A stretch of 64,000 nucleotides of DNA from Candidatus Sumerlaeia bacterium (GTDB lineage Bacteria > Sumerlaeota > Sumerlaeia > SLMS01 > JAHLLQ01): the NCBI GenBank assembly GCA_019634695.1, contig JAHCAW010000007.1:61491-125490 (forward strand). Reading direction: 5' to 3'. The stretch's first letter is position 1. Each line of letters opens with the position of its first letter. The position numbers and the translations under genes are program-made. Shown piece after piece: positions 8,793 through 18,178 of the stretch. A model generated the notes under the pieces. It worked only from the letters and a program-made list of their open reading frames with translations, had not been told where the DNA came from and did no database searches.

Positions 8793-10075
8793 TCGCTACT
8801 CGTGGAGGCGGATGGAGTGGCGGACGGGTGACCGAGGGGGCCGAACTCAATGTGGGTCTCGCGCCAGGCGGTCTCCTTGCCGAGCCGGCGCACTTCGATG
8901 GCCACAACGCCGATCGTGGGGGTTTCGCGCGCGGGCAGGGGGAGCGAAAGCGCCTGCCAGTCGTCGGAGGCGGAGTCGAGGCGCACGCGGGCGGTGGTGC
9001 GATCGCCTTCGCGCAGGGTGACTTCGACCTGCACCTGTTCGGACGGCGTCGCCCGCAGGCGCACGGGCAGCGACCCGCCCGGCCCGGCAGGCAGCAGAAG
9101 ACGATACAGAAGACCGCGATGGAACGGGGGACCGAGGTCGGGCAGCACGGTTCGAATGCGCCCGGAATCGGCGGGCTCGAGGGGCGAGAGCCAGATGACG
9201 CGGACGGCGCCGCGCTCCTGAGGGGCGAGCCAGCCGAGCGGGAAGCGATTGAAGAAGGGCGGGGCGAGCAGGTCGCGGTTGGCGAGCGGGATACCGTCGA
9301 AGCCGGTCTGCGGGGGTGGATCCTCTAGGGTCCATAGTTCCAGGAGGCGCTTGGGCTGGAGCGGACGAAGCAGGAGGGCGGCGAGCTGGCGCCGGGCTTC
9401 CTCGTCGTGGGCCGCGTCCGACGGAAGCAACGCGACGAGGTCGCTCATCTGCTGGAGATTGGAGTTATGGAGGGCGGCGGCGAGTTCGACGGCGGCACCG
9501 GGCGCCAGCCGCGGACCGCCGAGGACGGTGAAGACCTCCGCGGGGCTGGTGCCGGCGAGCAGCAGTTCGAGAGCTGCCTCGCGCCGATACCGGGGCCCGA
9601 GGGCGGCGACTTCCAGAGCGGTTTCGAGGCTGCGGCGAGAGTCGCCCACGAGGCGCCAGAGGCGCACGGCTTCGAGGCGCTGGCGGGGAAAGCGGGGCTC
9701 CAGTCGGTCGGCAAGCGCCAGCGCCTGACGGGCCGCGTCGTCCTGCCCGTCGAGCAGGCGCTCGCGGGCCAGGGCCTGCCAGGCGCGCGAGGAGAGGGGC
9801 TCAGCCGCCAGCGCCCGGCCGATGGCCTCCATGGCCAGTTCCCGCTCGGGGGGAAAGATGTCGCGAGTGGCGTAGGTCGCCACGGCCAGATGGCCTTGGG
9901 GCATGTGGAAGCGGTCGCGCAGCTCGAGGATGCGGTCCGGATTCTGAGCCAGCGAGGTGATGAGCTCGTGGCGTTGGGCCCCGAGGCGTGCCTGATCGAA
10001 GCCCCAGTACAGGACGAGCAGGGCGGGCAGGATGACGAGCAGGGAGGCCGCACGCCGGAGCGGGACGGAGCTCAT
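8789..10075 (-). CDS. TPR-like membrane-anchored protein of the polysaccharide operon
   Basis: No named family recognised. 428 residues from an ATG that opens with a signal anchor (ASLLVILPALLVLYWGF). Residues about 60-230 have the A/L/R periodicity of TPR helices (ALAAEPLSSRAWQALARERLL, ALADRLEPRFPRQRLEAVRLW). The C-terminal half looks like a beta-sandwich domain (about 290-415), resembling glycan-binding folds, with an Ala/Ser/Thr-rich end. It lies 12 nt after the glycosyltransferase gene and overlaps the Wzy-like gene by 4 nt. A scaffold for polymerase or export assembly is a reasonable guess. Confidence 0.75.
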   Translation of the reverse strand: MSSVPLRRAASLLVILPALLVLYWGFDQARLGAQRHELITSLAQNPDRILELRDRFHMPQGHLAVATYATRDIFPPERELAMEAIGRALAAEPLSSRAWQALARERLLDGQDDAARQALALADRLEPRFPRQRLEAVRLWRLVGDSRRSLETALEVAALGPRYRREAALELLLAGTSPAEVFTVLGGPRLAPGAAVELAAALHNSNLQQMSDLVALLPSDAAHDEEARRQLAALLLRPLQPKRLLELWTLEDPPPQTGFDGIPLANRDLLAPPFFNRFPLGWLAPQERGAVRVIWLSPLEPADSGRIRTVLPDLGPPFHRGLLYRLLLPAGPGGSLPVRLRATPSEQVQVEVTLREGDRTTARVRLDSASDDWQALSLPLPARETPTIGVVAIEVRRLGKETAWRETHIEFGPLGHPSATPSASTSSE

Positions 10076-10086
10076 GGGGGGACCGA

Positions 10087-11403
10087 TTACTTGGCGACCG
10101 GAGTGGCGACCGGACCCGAAGCGGACAGGGGAATCTCGCGTCGGTCGGCGACTCCATCGCTGGGTGTGTGGGGAGTGTCGCGGCCGGGAGCGCCGACCCA
10201 TGCCTGTCGTTCCAGAAGGCTGACAAAGCGTGCAGTTGCCTCTCGGCGTTCGAAGTTCTGCTCGAAGTGGGCACGTCCGCGCAGACCCATGCGGACGGTC
10301 TCCTCGGGGTCCGCGGCCATGGCACGCAGGGCGGCCATCATTGCCTCGGGATCCTCGGGCGGCACGCGGACGCCGCAACGTGCTTCGCGGATGGTGCGGG
10401 CGACGTCGTTGTCCTCCGAGCCGATGAACAGAATCGGTCGGGCTGCCGCCATGATGCCGTATATCTTGCTCGGAACCAGCAGGCCATCGAAGCGGGGATC
10501 GAGCGTGACCAGATGCGCCTCAGGAGCGGAAAGCGACTCGGAGAGCGACTCGCGCTCCTGATAAGGGAGGAAGCGCACGCGGTCGCCCAGACCGCCGAGC
10601 TTCTCGACCAGTTCGCCCTGCTTGCGACCCGAGCCGACGAACAGGAAGTCGAACGCGTCCTTGCCGTTCAACTGCGGCAGCACGCGAAACAGGGAACAGA
10701 ACGTGTGGCAGGCGCCCATGTTGCCCGAGTACATGACGGTGAACTGCCCCGGACGCAGGTGTTGACGGCGAAACGCGTTCGTCTCGGGTGGAACCGGATG
10801 GATCAGGTCGGCGTGCGCCCAGTTCGGCAGGACCTCAATCTTGGAGGCTGCCACTCCACGGGCGGAAAGGACGTCACGCATGTCGCTGCCAAGGACGACC
10901 AAGCGGTCGGCGGCGGCATACCCCAAGCCCGCGAGGCGGGACCAGATCGGGTTGATCGGGCCCATGCGGCGCAGGACCCCGGCGCGCTCGGCAATTTCGG
11001 GGTAGATGTCCATCACCCAGTAGACGAAAGAGGTTCGGCGCACCTGCTTGATCCAAGCCCCGAGCAGGGAGACGAGGGGCGGGGTGGTCAGGGTGACGAC
11101 GACATCGGGGCGGGGCAGGCGATGCGCGCGCCAGAAAGCGCCGGCCATGAAGGAGACGAACCCGACAAGGCGATGGCGAAAGCGGGCGCGGCTGGCGGTG
11201 GCCAGACTGACGCGGTGAACGTGCACGCCGCGCAGGGTCTCGTTTCGGGGCAGCTCCATCTGCCGCCCGTCATAGAGGGCCCGGGAGGTGATGACGTGAA
11301 CCTCATGGCCGTCGGCGGCCAGACGCTCGCAGACATCTGCCATGGGCTGGGCTGTGGCGGCGTAATCGGGCAGATAATACTGGTTGATGAACAGGAAGCG
11401 CAT
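10087..11403 (-). CDS. Glycosyltransferase family 4 (WcaI-like)
   Basis: Retaining GT-B glycosyltransferase, probably adding a sugar to the exopolysaccharide repeat unit on the cytoplasmic face. 438 residues from ATG 11403, where homology begins (FLFINQYYLPDYAATAQ); the open frame extends further but encodes no family sequence. The acceptor domain carries DGHEVHVITSR. The donor domain has VMYSGNMGACH, GRKQGELVE and the nucleotide-sugar motif LVPSKIYGIMAAARPILF followed by EDNDVARTI. The tail after about residue 400 is Pro/Thr-rich and poorly conserved. It is the first gene of the minus-strand operon, transcribed away from the C25 peptidase gene. Confidence 0.9.
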   Translation of the reverse strand: MRFLFINQYYLPDYAATAQPMADVCERLAADGHEVHVITSRALYDGRQMELPRNETLRGVHVHRVSLATASRARFRHRLVGFVSFMAGAFWRAHRLPRPDVVVTLTTPPLVSLLGAWIKQVRRTSFVYWVMDIYPEIAERAGVLRRMGPINPIWSRLAGLGYAAADRLVVLGSDMRDVLSARGVAASKIEVLPNWAHADLIHPVPPETNAFRRQHLRPGQFTVMYSGNMGACHTFCSLFRVLPQLNGKDAFDFLFVGSGRKQGELVEKLGGLGDRVRFLPYQERESLSESLSAPEAHLVTLDPRFDGLLVPSKIYGIMAAARPILFIGSEDNDVARTIREARCGVRVPPEDPEAMMAALRAMAADPEETVRMGLRGRAHFEQNFERREATARFVSLLERQAWVGAPGRDTPHTPSDGVADRREIPLSASGPVATPVAK

Positions 11404-11686
11404 TGTATCGGAAGCGAACAGGCGGATGTGGTTTCGTGCCCGCCCCCAGAGGCATTCTCGGGGGCTGCCTGCTTCGCGGCATGCATACTGCGGCGACGCT
11501 GGGCGCAAGTCGCAGGGAACGCAAGACCATTTGCGGGCAGGTACATCCGTTGCGGAAGCGGTCGGCCGAGGGCAGGTCCGGCGCCAATGCCGGGGCTTCG
11601 GGCGGCTGGACTTGACCCTGCCGTCCCCATGCGACTGCATACCCAAAACCGAAATGGACCCCCGCAACGGAACCGTGGCCGACCCC
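11404..11686. promoter_or_regulatory. Divergent promoter region of the surface-polysaccharide locus
   Basis: 283 nt between the first genes of two opposing operons. On the plus strand TTGACC (11612-11617) sits 18 nt before a weak -10-like TGCATA (11636-11641), which would give a 40-50 nt leader before ATG 11687. No comparable minus-strand promoter is clear. No repeats or operator palindromes were seen. Confidence 0.35.
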
Positions 11687-14600
11687 ATGCGCAGATCCGC
11701 TCGCATCACGCTTTTTCAGGCATCCCATCTTCTGGCGCTGGCGCTGGTCGCCCTGCTCCTCCGGGGGGCAGCGGCGGACCCAACCGCCGAAGCCCTGTAC
11801 GAGCGCGGCATCCTGATCCGCGACGTTGAGACCGCCGAGGGGACAATCTCGTTCGAGTTGGTGAACGAGAACGTCGGCCCGGTGACCGAGTCTCTTGCCC
11901 GGGCGAGCGTCGCGCGCTGGGTGGCTGTCCCGCCGGGCGCGAGCGTTTCGTTCGAGATGACGGAGGCGGAGTGGTCGGTGCAGTGGCTGGCCACCGGGGA
12001 AACGGAGGGGCCATTCGCGCTGGACGATACAAGCCCGGCCGGCCGGTTGCCGCTGGCAATTCGCAATGTATCGGGCGAGTTCGCCGGGACGTTTCGCAGC
12101 GTGGGCCTTGCGCGGTGCCGCATCGGCCTGTCGAGCACGGTGTCGGCTGCCAGTGGCCCCTCGCGTCAGGGTGTGGCCGTGCTGCATCGCGCGCGTATCG
12201 TCGGCACGATCCGCGCCCTCCAGCCGGACAGCGAAGTCGCGCCCGCCGACCTGGCCGCCCGGGATCCCTACCTCGTGGACTTCCTCGGCAACCTGGTGCT
12301 GAACCCGGGACAGTTGCAGGAGGTCACGCGCGAAGTCGAGGGACTGGAGAACGTCGAGGCACTGCGCGCTTGGGAGGGTCTGCTCAAGAAGGCGTCGGAA
12401 CCGGGCGGGCTGCTCTACAAGGCGCGCGTGGCGCATCCGGGCATCTACGCGATTTCGGCACGCGACCTGTTGAGCAAGGGACTCGAGGCGACGGCCGTGA
12501 ATCCGGACCGCTTGCAGGTGTTCGTCGGCGATCGCGAGGTACCTCTGTTCCGCCCGCGCGACCGGCGGGGGGCGCTGGCGGCCGATGAACTGGTCTACTT
12601 CCACATCCCCAACGAATTCCCTGCGCGGATTCCCTACATTCCCGTCTGGTTGATCCAGACGTCGGACGAGACGGCGCCGGCGCGTGGTTGGCCGCGGGAC
12701 ACGGTGACGCGGGGATCGCTTGTGCGCGACCCCGGCATCGAGCTGCGCAGCAAGCTGGAGATCTTCGAGCCCAAGGTCTACGACGTGCGCGTTGCCGACA
12801 CGGTGCGCACCGGCAAGTGGGCGTCGAACCAGATGGCGGTCGGCCAGTTCGCGCGGATGCCGTTCACGCTCGAGTCGGTCGATACGACATCGTCGGCGAC
12901 GTTGCGCGTGGAGTTCGGCGGCAGTTCGAGCGCCCTGCGTCGGCACGCGGCCGTGTACCTCAACGGCGACCAACTCGGCGACCGCGACCTGCTGGTCGGC
13001 ATCGGTCCACACTTGCAGAGCTACACGGTGCCGGCGGGGCTGCTGCGCGAGGGGCGCAACGAGCTGACGGTGCACTACCCGGAGTCGCGCGAGGAGCGCA
13101 TGGACCCGATGCTCGTGACGTACTGGGCCGAGCTCGACTATCCAGTAGACCCCAGTATGTTCCCGCTGAACCGGGAGGTGGAGGTGAGCGGCCCCGCCGG
13201 GTCGCGCGTCGACGTGCGCAGGCCGTCGGTCGGCGGCGACTACCGAATGGGGCGTTTCTTCGTGGACGTGACGGAGCCCTTCGCGCCGAAGTCGCTTGAG
13301 ACATTCAGCGCAGCAACGTCGGCGGGCCCGGCCTATGGGGCGCGGATCGAATTGGGCGACGGCACGCGCCGCTTCCGTTACGTGGACGAGATGACCGTGC
13401 GCTATCTGCCGCGCCTCTTCGAGGCGCGGCCGGTGGACCTGATCGAACCGGCCGAGGGTGCCGACTACATCGTGATCGCGCACCACCTGCTGCTGCCGGC
13501 GCTGCATGACCTGGTGCGCAGCCGCGAGACCGAAGGCCGCCGCGTGCGCCTGATCGATGTCGAGGACATCTACAACGTCTTCAGCTTCGGCGCCAAGGAC
13601 GACAGACCGATCCACGACTTCCTGATCCATGCCTTCGCGGCATGGCCCGGGCGGCGCATGAGCCAGGTGCTGCTGGTGGGCGAGGCAAGCGAGTACTGGT
13701 GGGAGGAACGCCACCCCAGCCCGCGCGTCGCGCCGAACCTGCTGCCGATCTACGGATACGGGAACGCCGACGTGCGCATCCGCACGGACGACAACTACGC
13801 GCACCTGACCGGCCGGGACCCGATCGCCGACATCGAAATCGGCCGCCTGTCGGCGCGCACGTTCGCCGAGGTCGAGGGCATCGCGCGGCGCATCTTCGAG
13901 TACGAGACCAGCCCGCCGGCCGACCCGGGAGTCGTTCGGCATCTGTTCATCACGGACGACGAGACGGAGTTCGCGCGCGTGGCCGACCGCATCATCACCA
14001 CGCAGCTCGACCGCTCCGGCGAGCCCCGGCGCCTGTACCTCCAGCACCATCCCTACGAGGACTACTTCCGCATCTACGCGCGCAAGCGCAGCAAGGCAAT
14101 GACGCGCGCGATCATCGAGGAGATGTCGCGCGGGGCGCTGACGGCGACCTACTACGGCCACGGCGGCCCGAACCTGTGGGCCGAGGAGCGCATCTTCCAC
14201 TATCGCGACATCCCAGAGATCAAGCTGGAAGGGTTGCGGCCGATCATGGCGGCCGCCTCGTGCGACACCGCCTGGGTGGACTATCCCGTCGAGCCGGTCT
14301 CGCGCAGCATCGGCGAGCAGTTCCTGCTGGCGGAAAACGGCGGGGGCATCGCCCTGTACGCGCCGGTCGCCGGAACCAACTCCTACGAGCACGACTTCCT
14401 GCTGCGGCCCTTCTATGAATCGCTGATCACACACCGCACGCGCGAGTTGGGCCGCGTGACGCTGTACTCGAAGATCCAGTACATGCTGTACCGCAACCAG
14501 CGCGCGGTGCCGAACCAGTTCATCCTGCTGGGGGACCCGGCGCTGCGCATCCCGCGGGCGTCGTCGAACCTGACGGCGCGCATCGAGCCGGCGGAGATTT

Positions 14601-17098
14601 TCTCCACGCAGGGCGCGGAGCTGCGCATCGAGGGCGGTTCGCCCACGTTCGCATGGGGTCAGTCGGAGCTGCACGTGCTGGACAGCAACGGCGTGCGGGT
14701 GGCGGGTCCGGTGCGGGCGCCGGTGCGGGCCGGGCGTTTCGAGCTGTCGGCGAAGCTGCCGCCGGTGCTGGTGCCGGGGAACTACCGGCTGCTGCTGACG
14801 GCCTGGAATCGGGGCGAAGGGCGCGTGGCATCCGTGGACGTGCCGTTCGAGGTGCTCCAGCCACAGGTCGAACTCGAGTGGACGATGACGCCGGGGCCGG
14901 AGACGGCAATCGCGGCGGGGCAAAACGTGGCGATGCGCCTGCGGGCGCGCAACGCGAGCGAGGGCTTCATGGAGGACCTGGTGCTGCGGCTGCGCGATGC
15001 GGCACAGGGGCAGACCCTGCGCGAGTCGCAGGTGTCGCTGTCGCCAGGCGAGGAACGCGTCGTGCAGTTCGCGTTCCCGGCGCCACCGGGCATCAACCGG
15101 CTCGAGGCCGAAGTCACGTACCGCGAGCACCCGTCGGGGCACGAGCCGCTGGCGCGTGCGCACGTCGAGTTCATCGCGGCGGACGCGTCGCTGCCGTATG
15201 TGGCGATCTCGCCGCATCTGGCGCGCGTCGAGCGCACGGCATCGCCCGAGCAGACGAGCTTCACGATCCCGATCTTCGGGGTACGGGGCAGCGAGCTTCA
15301 GGAGGTCGAGGCGACGCTGTTCCTGCTCGACAATCCCGAGGGGACGCCGGTGGGCACGGTGGTGACGAACCTGGGAATTGCAGCGGGTGGCCATGCGGAG
15401 GCGCGCTTCACGGCGGCTTCGCTCTTCCCGGAGCAGACGATGCCGTTCCGTCTCGTGGTGCGCGGGTTCGCGCCGGAGACGGGCGAGCGCTTCGAGCAGC
15501 GCCTGGAGACAACCATCGCGATCCCGGGCGGCAACGACGTGATCGTGGTGCCGGGCTCGACGCGCACCGAACGCGAAAGCTATGTTCGCGGGCATACGGT
15601 GTACGTGCGGGCAACGGTGCGGAACGTTGGCCGCGAGCCGGTGCACAACCTGCGCACGACGCTCTATGTCGATTTCCCGTGGGACCCGAACAGCCAGGCG
15701 ACGGCGAACGTGGACGAAAGCAGTGTGGTGTTCGACCGTCCGCTGATGCCGGGCGAAGCGCGCGACGTGCGCCTGCGCTGGGATCCGGATGTCCGCTCGA
15801 ACATGAGCGCGCGGCTCTACGTCGTGGCGAACTCGGATCGCCGCACGCCCGAGGCAACCTATCTGAACAACGTCGGCGACGTGCCGGTGTCGCTGCTGCG
15901 CCTGCCGAATCTTTCGCTGGACGCCGCGCTGCTAACGGCCCGGCCCCGTAATGTGCGCCCGGGCGAGGTGGTCGCCCTGACCGTGCCGTACTACAATCGC
16001 TCGCCGTTCGACTTCGCCCACCCGTTCGTCCTGCACGTCGAGGCGCGCGGACCGGGCGTCGATCCGGAACTGGTCTATCGCGGATCGTTCGAGCGCCTGG
16101 CCGCGGGCGAGGAGGGGCTGGTGCAACTGGCCTGGCGCGCCGATGGCGTGCGCGACCACATCCACATCTCGCTCAACGACGACCGCGACTACGGCGAACA
16201 GGAGATCGACGACAACATCGCGGTCGTACGCTTGCAGCACGTCGTGAACGAGCGATTCCTGCGGCGCACCGACGGGGCATGGGACTTGGCCTCGACGTTC
16301 GGCTGGGGACGGATCAGCTCGCTGGCAGTGATGCCCGACGGCGCACTGGCACTGCGCGAGTTTCCGCAGGAGGAAGTCGTGCTGAAGTTCCACAATGCCC
16401 ATGTGGTCGGCGAACCGCTGCCCGAGGGTTTCCTGCACCATGAGGCGGACAACCTGATGGCGATTCACGAGGGGGGCCTGCACTGGACCGTGCAGGAAAC
16501 GCCCCAGGAGGCGCGGTTCCGCCTGCCGTTGCCGAAGGACGACGGAACGACGCTGTACGACATCTACTTCAACCAGATCTCGCCCTCGGCCGCGCTCACG
16601 GCGGCCCCGGTCAACCGGTTCAACTACATGATCGAGGACGACGAGAACTGGCAACCGATGGAACGCCACACGGTCCCGCGTGCGTACGTGGGGCGCTACG
16701 ACAGCCGGGACAACTATCTGGACATTGCGTTCGCCCCACGGTCGATTCCGTCGAACAACTCGATCTTTTCGATCGCGGCGATTCCGATCGCCGGAACGTT
16801 CGAGTCGCCGCTCTACGAGGTGGACGGGCTGCGCGCGGGCCGGTTCCTGGCGGAGTTCGACGCGCCGGGCAGCTCGCGCGTCGAGTTCGCCCTGCGCCTC
16901 GGCGGCGGCACGGCCGACGAGCCCGACTTCAGCCAGTGGTATCCGATTCGGCCGGGCGACCGCTTTGCGGCCGACATGGAGACGCGGTTCATGCAGGTGC
17001 GGGCGCGGCTGCTGGGCGACGGCACGGGATTGCCGGTGCTGCGCAATGTGCGGTTCGTATTCGGGAGCGATACCGAGTCGGCCGAGGCGCGCCAATGA
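11687..17098 (+). CDS. Secreted C25 (gingipain/PorU)-family peptidase with adhesion-type C-terminal domains
   Basis: 1,803 residues from ATG 11687, which gives a good signal peptide (basic start, then LLALALVALLLRGAAA). In-frame ATG 11654 and GTG 11675 are alternatives. After an N-terminal beta region, a peptidase C25 domain lies at about residues 590-950. It holds VLLVGEASEYWWEE, DNYAHLTGRDPIADIEIGRL, the catalytic His in YYGHGG (H825) and the catalytic Cys in AASCDTAW (C859), the normal order for this family. The C-terminal 850 residues are repeated Ig/CARDB-like beta domains. It overlaps the next gene by 4 nt and heads the plus-strand half of a polysaccharide locus. No type IX sorting domain is obvious. 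It could be a protease or a PorU-like transpeptidase. Confidence 0.88.
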   Translation: MRRSARITLFQASHLLALALVALLLRGAAADPTAEALYERGILIRDVETAEGTISFELVNENVGPVTESLARASVARWVAVPPGASVSFEMTEAEWSVQWLATGETEGPFALDDTSPAGRLPLAIRNVSGEFAGTFRSVGLARCRIGLSSTVSAASGPSRQGVAVLHRARIVGTIRALQPDSEVAPADLAARDPYLVDFLGNLVLNPGQLQEVTREVEGLENVEALRAWEGLLKKASEPGGLLYKARVAHPGIYAISARDLLSKGLEATAVNPDRLQVFVGDREVPLFRPRDRRGALAADELVYFHIPNEFPARIPYIPVWLIQTSDETAPARGWPRDTVTRGSLVRDPGIELRSKLEIFEPKVYDVRVADTVRTGKWASNQMAVGQFARMPFTLESVDTTSSATLRVEFGGSSSALRRHAAVYLNGDQLGDRDLLVGIGPHLQSYTVPAGLLREGRNELTVHYPESREERMDPMLVTYWAELDYPVDPSMFPLNREVEVSGPAGSRVDVRRPSVGGDYRMGRFFVDVTEPFAPKSLETFSAATSAGPAYGARIELGDGTRRFRYVDEMTVRYLPRLFEARPVDLIEPAEGADYIVIAHHLLLPALHDLVRSRETEGRRVRLIDVEDIYNVFSFGAKDDRPIHDFLIHAFAAWPGRRMSQVLLVGEASEYWWEERHPSPRVAPNLLPIYGYGNADVRIRTDDNYAHLTGRDPIADIEIGRLSARTFAEVEGIARRIFEYETSPPADPGVVRHLFITDDETEFARVADRIITTQLDRSGEPRRLYLQHHPYEDYFRIYARKRSKAMTRAIIEEMSRGALTATYYGHGGPNLWAEERIFHYRDIPEIKLEGLRPIMAAASCDTAWVDYPVEPVSRSIGEQFLLAENGGGIALYAPVAGTNSYEHDFLLRPFYESLITHRTRELGRVTLYSKIQYMLYRNQRAVPNQFILLGDPALRIPRASSNLTARIEPAEIFSTQGAELRIEGGSPTFAWGQSELHVLDSNGVRVAGPVRAPVRAGRFELSAKLPPVLVPGNYRLLLTAWNRGEGRVASVDVPFEVLQPQVELEWTMTPGPETAIAAGQNVAMRLRARNASEGFMEDLVLRLRDAAQGQTLRESQVSLSPGEERVVQFAFPAPPGINRLEAEVTYREHPSGHEPLARAHVEFIAADASLPYVAISPHLARVERTASPEQTSFTIPIFGVRGSELQEVEATLFLLDNPEGTPVGTVVTNLGIAAGGHAEARFTAASLFPEQTMPFRLVVRGFAPETGERFEQRLETTIAIPGGNDVIVVPGSTRTERESYVRGHTVYVRATVRNVGREPVHNLRTTLYVDFPWDPNSQATANVDESSVVFDRPLMPGEARDVRLRWDPDVRSNMSARLYVVANSDRRTPEATYLNNVGDVPVSLLRLPNLSLDAALLTARPRNVRPGEVVALTVPYYNRSPFDFAHPFVLHVEARGPGVDPELVYRGSFERLAAGEEGLVQLAWRADGVRDHIHISLNDDRDYGEQEIDDNIAVVRLQHVVNERFLRRTDGAWDLASTFGWGRISSLAVMPDGALALREFPQEEVVLKFHNAHVVGEPLPEGFLHHEADNLMAIHEGGLHWTVQETPQEARFRLPLPKDDGTTLYDIYFNQISPSAALTAAPVNRFNYMIEDDENWQPMERHTVPRAYVGRYDSRDNYLDIAFAPRSIPSNNSIFSIAAIPIAGTFESPLYEVDGLRAGRFLAEFDAPGSSRVEFALRLGGGTADEPDFSQWYPIRPGDRFAADMETRFMQVRARLLGDGTGLPVLRNVRFVFGSDTESAEARQ

Positions 17099-18162
17099 CT
17101 CCGGGTGCCGGGCTGCTGGGCCCCGCGGCGCTGGACCTGCGGCGCGTGGCGCCGGTGTGGCTGCTGATGGCATTGGCGGCGCTCGGGTCGATCGTGGCGA
17201 TTCGCCACACGGGGCCGAGGTTCCTCGAAGCCGGCGTGGTCGAGCGGGCAGACGCCTGCACGCTGGCGGAGATGCGCTTCCACGCGGCCGAACGACTGTG
17301 GCGGGAGCTGGCCGCCGAACGCGTCGAGGGTGCGGCTGCCGAGCGCCTGCCGCGCACGCTCGGCATCTTTGCGGGCGACGAACGTCTGGCGCGCGCGCGG
17401 GCACTGCTCGACGAGGCCGCCACGTTGTGTCCGACACTCAACGGAGTCCATGAACTGCTGGCGGATCTGGCGTGGTGGTCGGGCGATCAGGCGCTGACGC
17501 ACTACCATCTGGGACTGGAGCATCGCAGCCGCGGCGAGCGCGAGTACGCGGCCGTCGAGTTGCGGGCGGCGCGCCGGCTGGCGCCGGACGATGCGCGGGC
17601 GGTGGCGGCCCTGCTCGAGCTCGAGTTGGGGCGTGGAAACCGCTGGCTTGCCCGCGAGTTGCTGAACGAGGCTCCGGCCGAAGTGCTCGAGAGCGCGGTC
17701 GGCAAGTGGGCCGAGTCCCGGCTGGCAGTGCTGGAGGGTAACCCGGCGGCGGCGCTTGAGCCCCTGCGGGCGGCGCTGGAAGGCGAGCCGGGACGCGCGG
17801 ACTGGATCGGGGAGATGGTGCCGCTGCTGCGCGAGCGCGGCGAGTTCGAGTCCGGGGGCGACTGGATCGTGGCCAACATCGCTGCGGCGCCGGCCATCGA
17901 TGCCCGGGCCCTGCATCACGCCGCGTACTTGTACTTCGAGGGCGGGCACTACCGAAAAGCGCTCGGGGCGCTGGATCGCGCGATTGCGCTCCAGCCCAAC
18001 AGTGTTCTTCTGTTGGTCGAGAAGGGGTTGTGCCACGTGCGGCTGAACGAGATGCAGGCGGCGCGGGCCGCAATGGAGGCCGCCTTCGCCAAGAATCCGG
18101 CGGTGTGCGCGCGGGTGCTCGAGGACGAACGCTTTGCGGAACTTCGGGACCTGCGTCCCTGA
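17095..18162 (+). CDS. Membrane-anchored TPR protein
   Basis: 355 residues; the ATG overlaps the C25 gene stop (ATGA). One N-terminal membrane helix (about 20-38) precedes an extracytoplasmic array of TPR-like helices. Recognisable units include ALLDEAATLCPTLNGVHELLADLA, ELRAARRLAPDDARAVAALLELELG and ALGALDRAIALQPNSVLLLVEKG. No catalytic motif. Position suggests it scaffolds the secreted peptidase or the glycan polymerase encoded two genes on. Confidence 0.8.
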   Translation: MTPGAGLLGPAALDLRRVAPVWLLMALAALGSIVAIRHTGPRFLEAGVVERADACTLAEMRFHAAERLWRELAAERVEGAAAERLPRTLGIFAGDERLARARALLDEAATLCPTLNGVHELLADLAWWSGDQALTHYHLGLEHRSRGEREYAAVELRAARRLAPDDARAVAALLELELGRGNRWLARELLNEAPAEVLESAVGKWAESRLAVLEGNPAAALEPLRAALEGEPGRADWIGEMVPLLRERGEFESGGDWIVANIAAAPAIDARALHHAAYLYFEGGHYRKALGALDRAIALQPNSVLLLVEKGLCHVRLNEMQAARAAMEAAFAKNPAVCARVLEDERFAELRDLRP

Positions 18163-18178
18163 CTGAGGAGCAACGACT

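Noticed and set aside
11303..15646. Very long minus-strand open frame opposite the C25 peptidase gene
   Set aside because: His/Arg/Gln-rich translation with no domain; it is the usual antisense shadow of a GC-rich gene with strong third-position bias.
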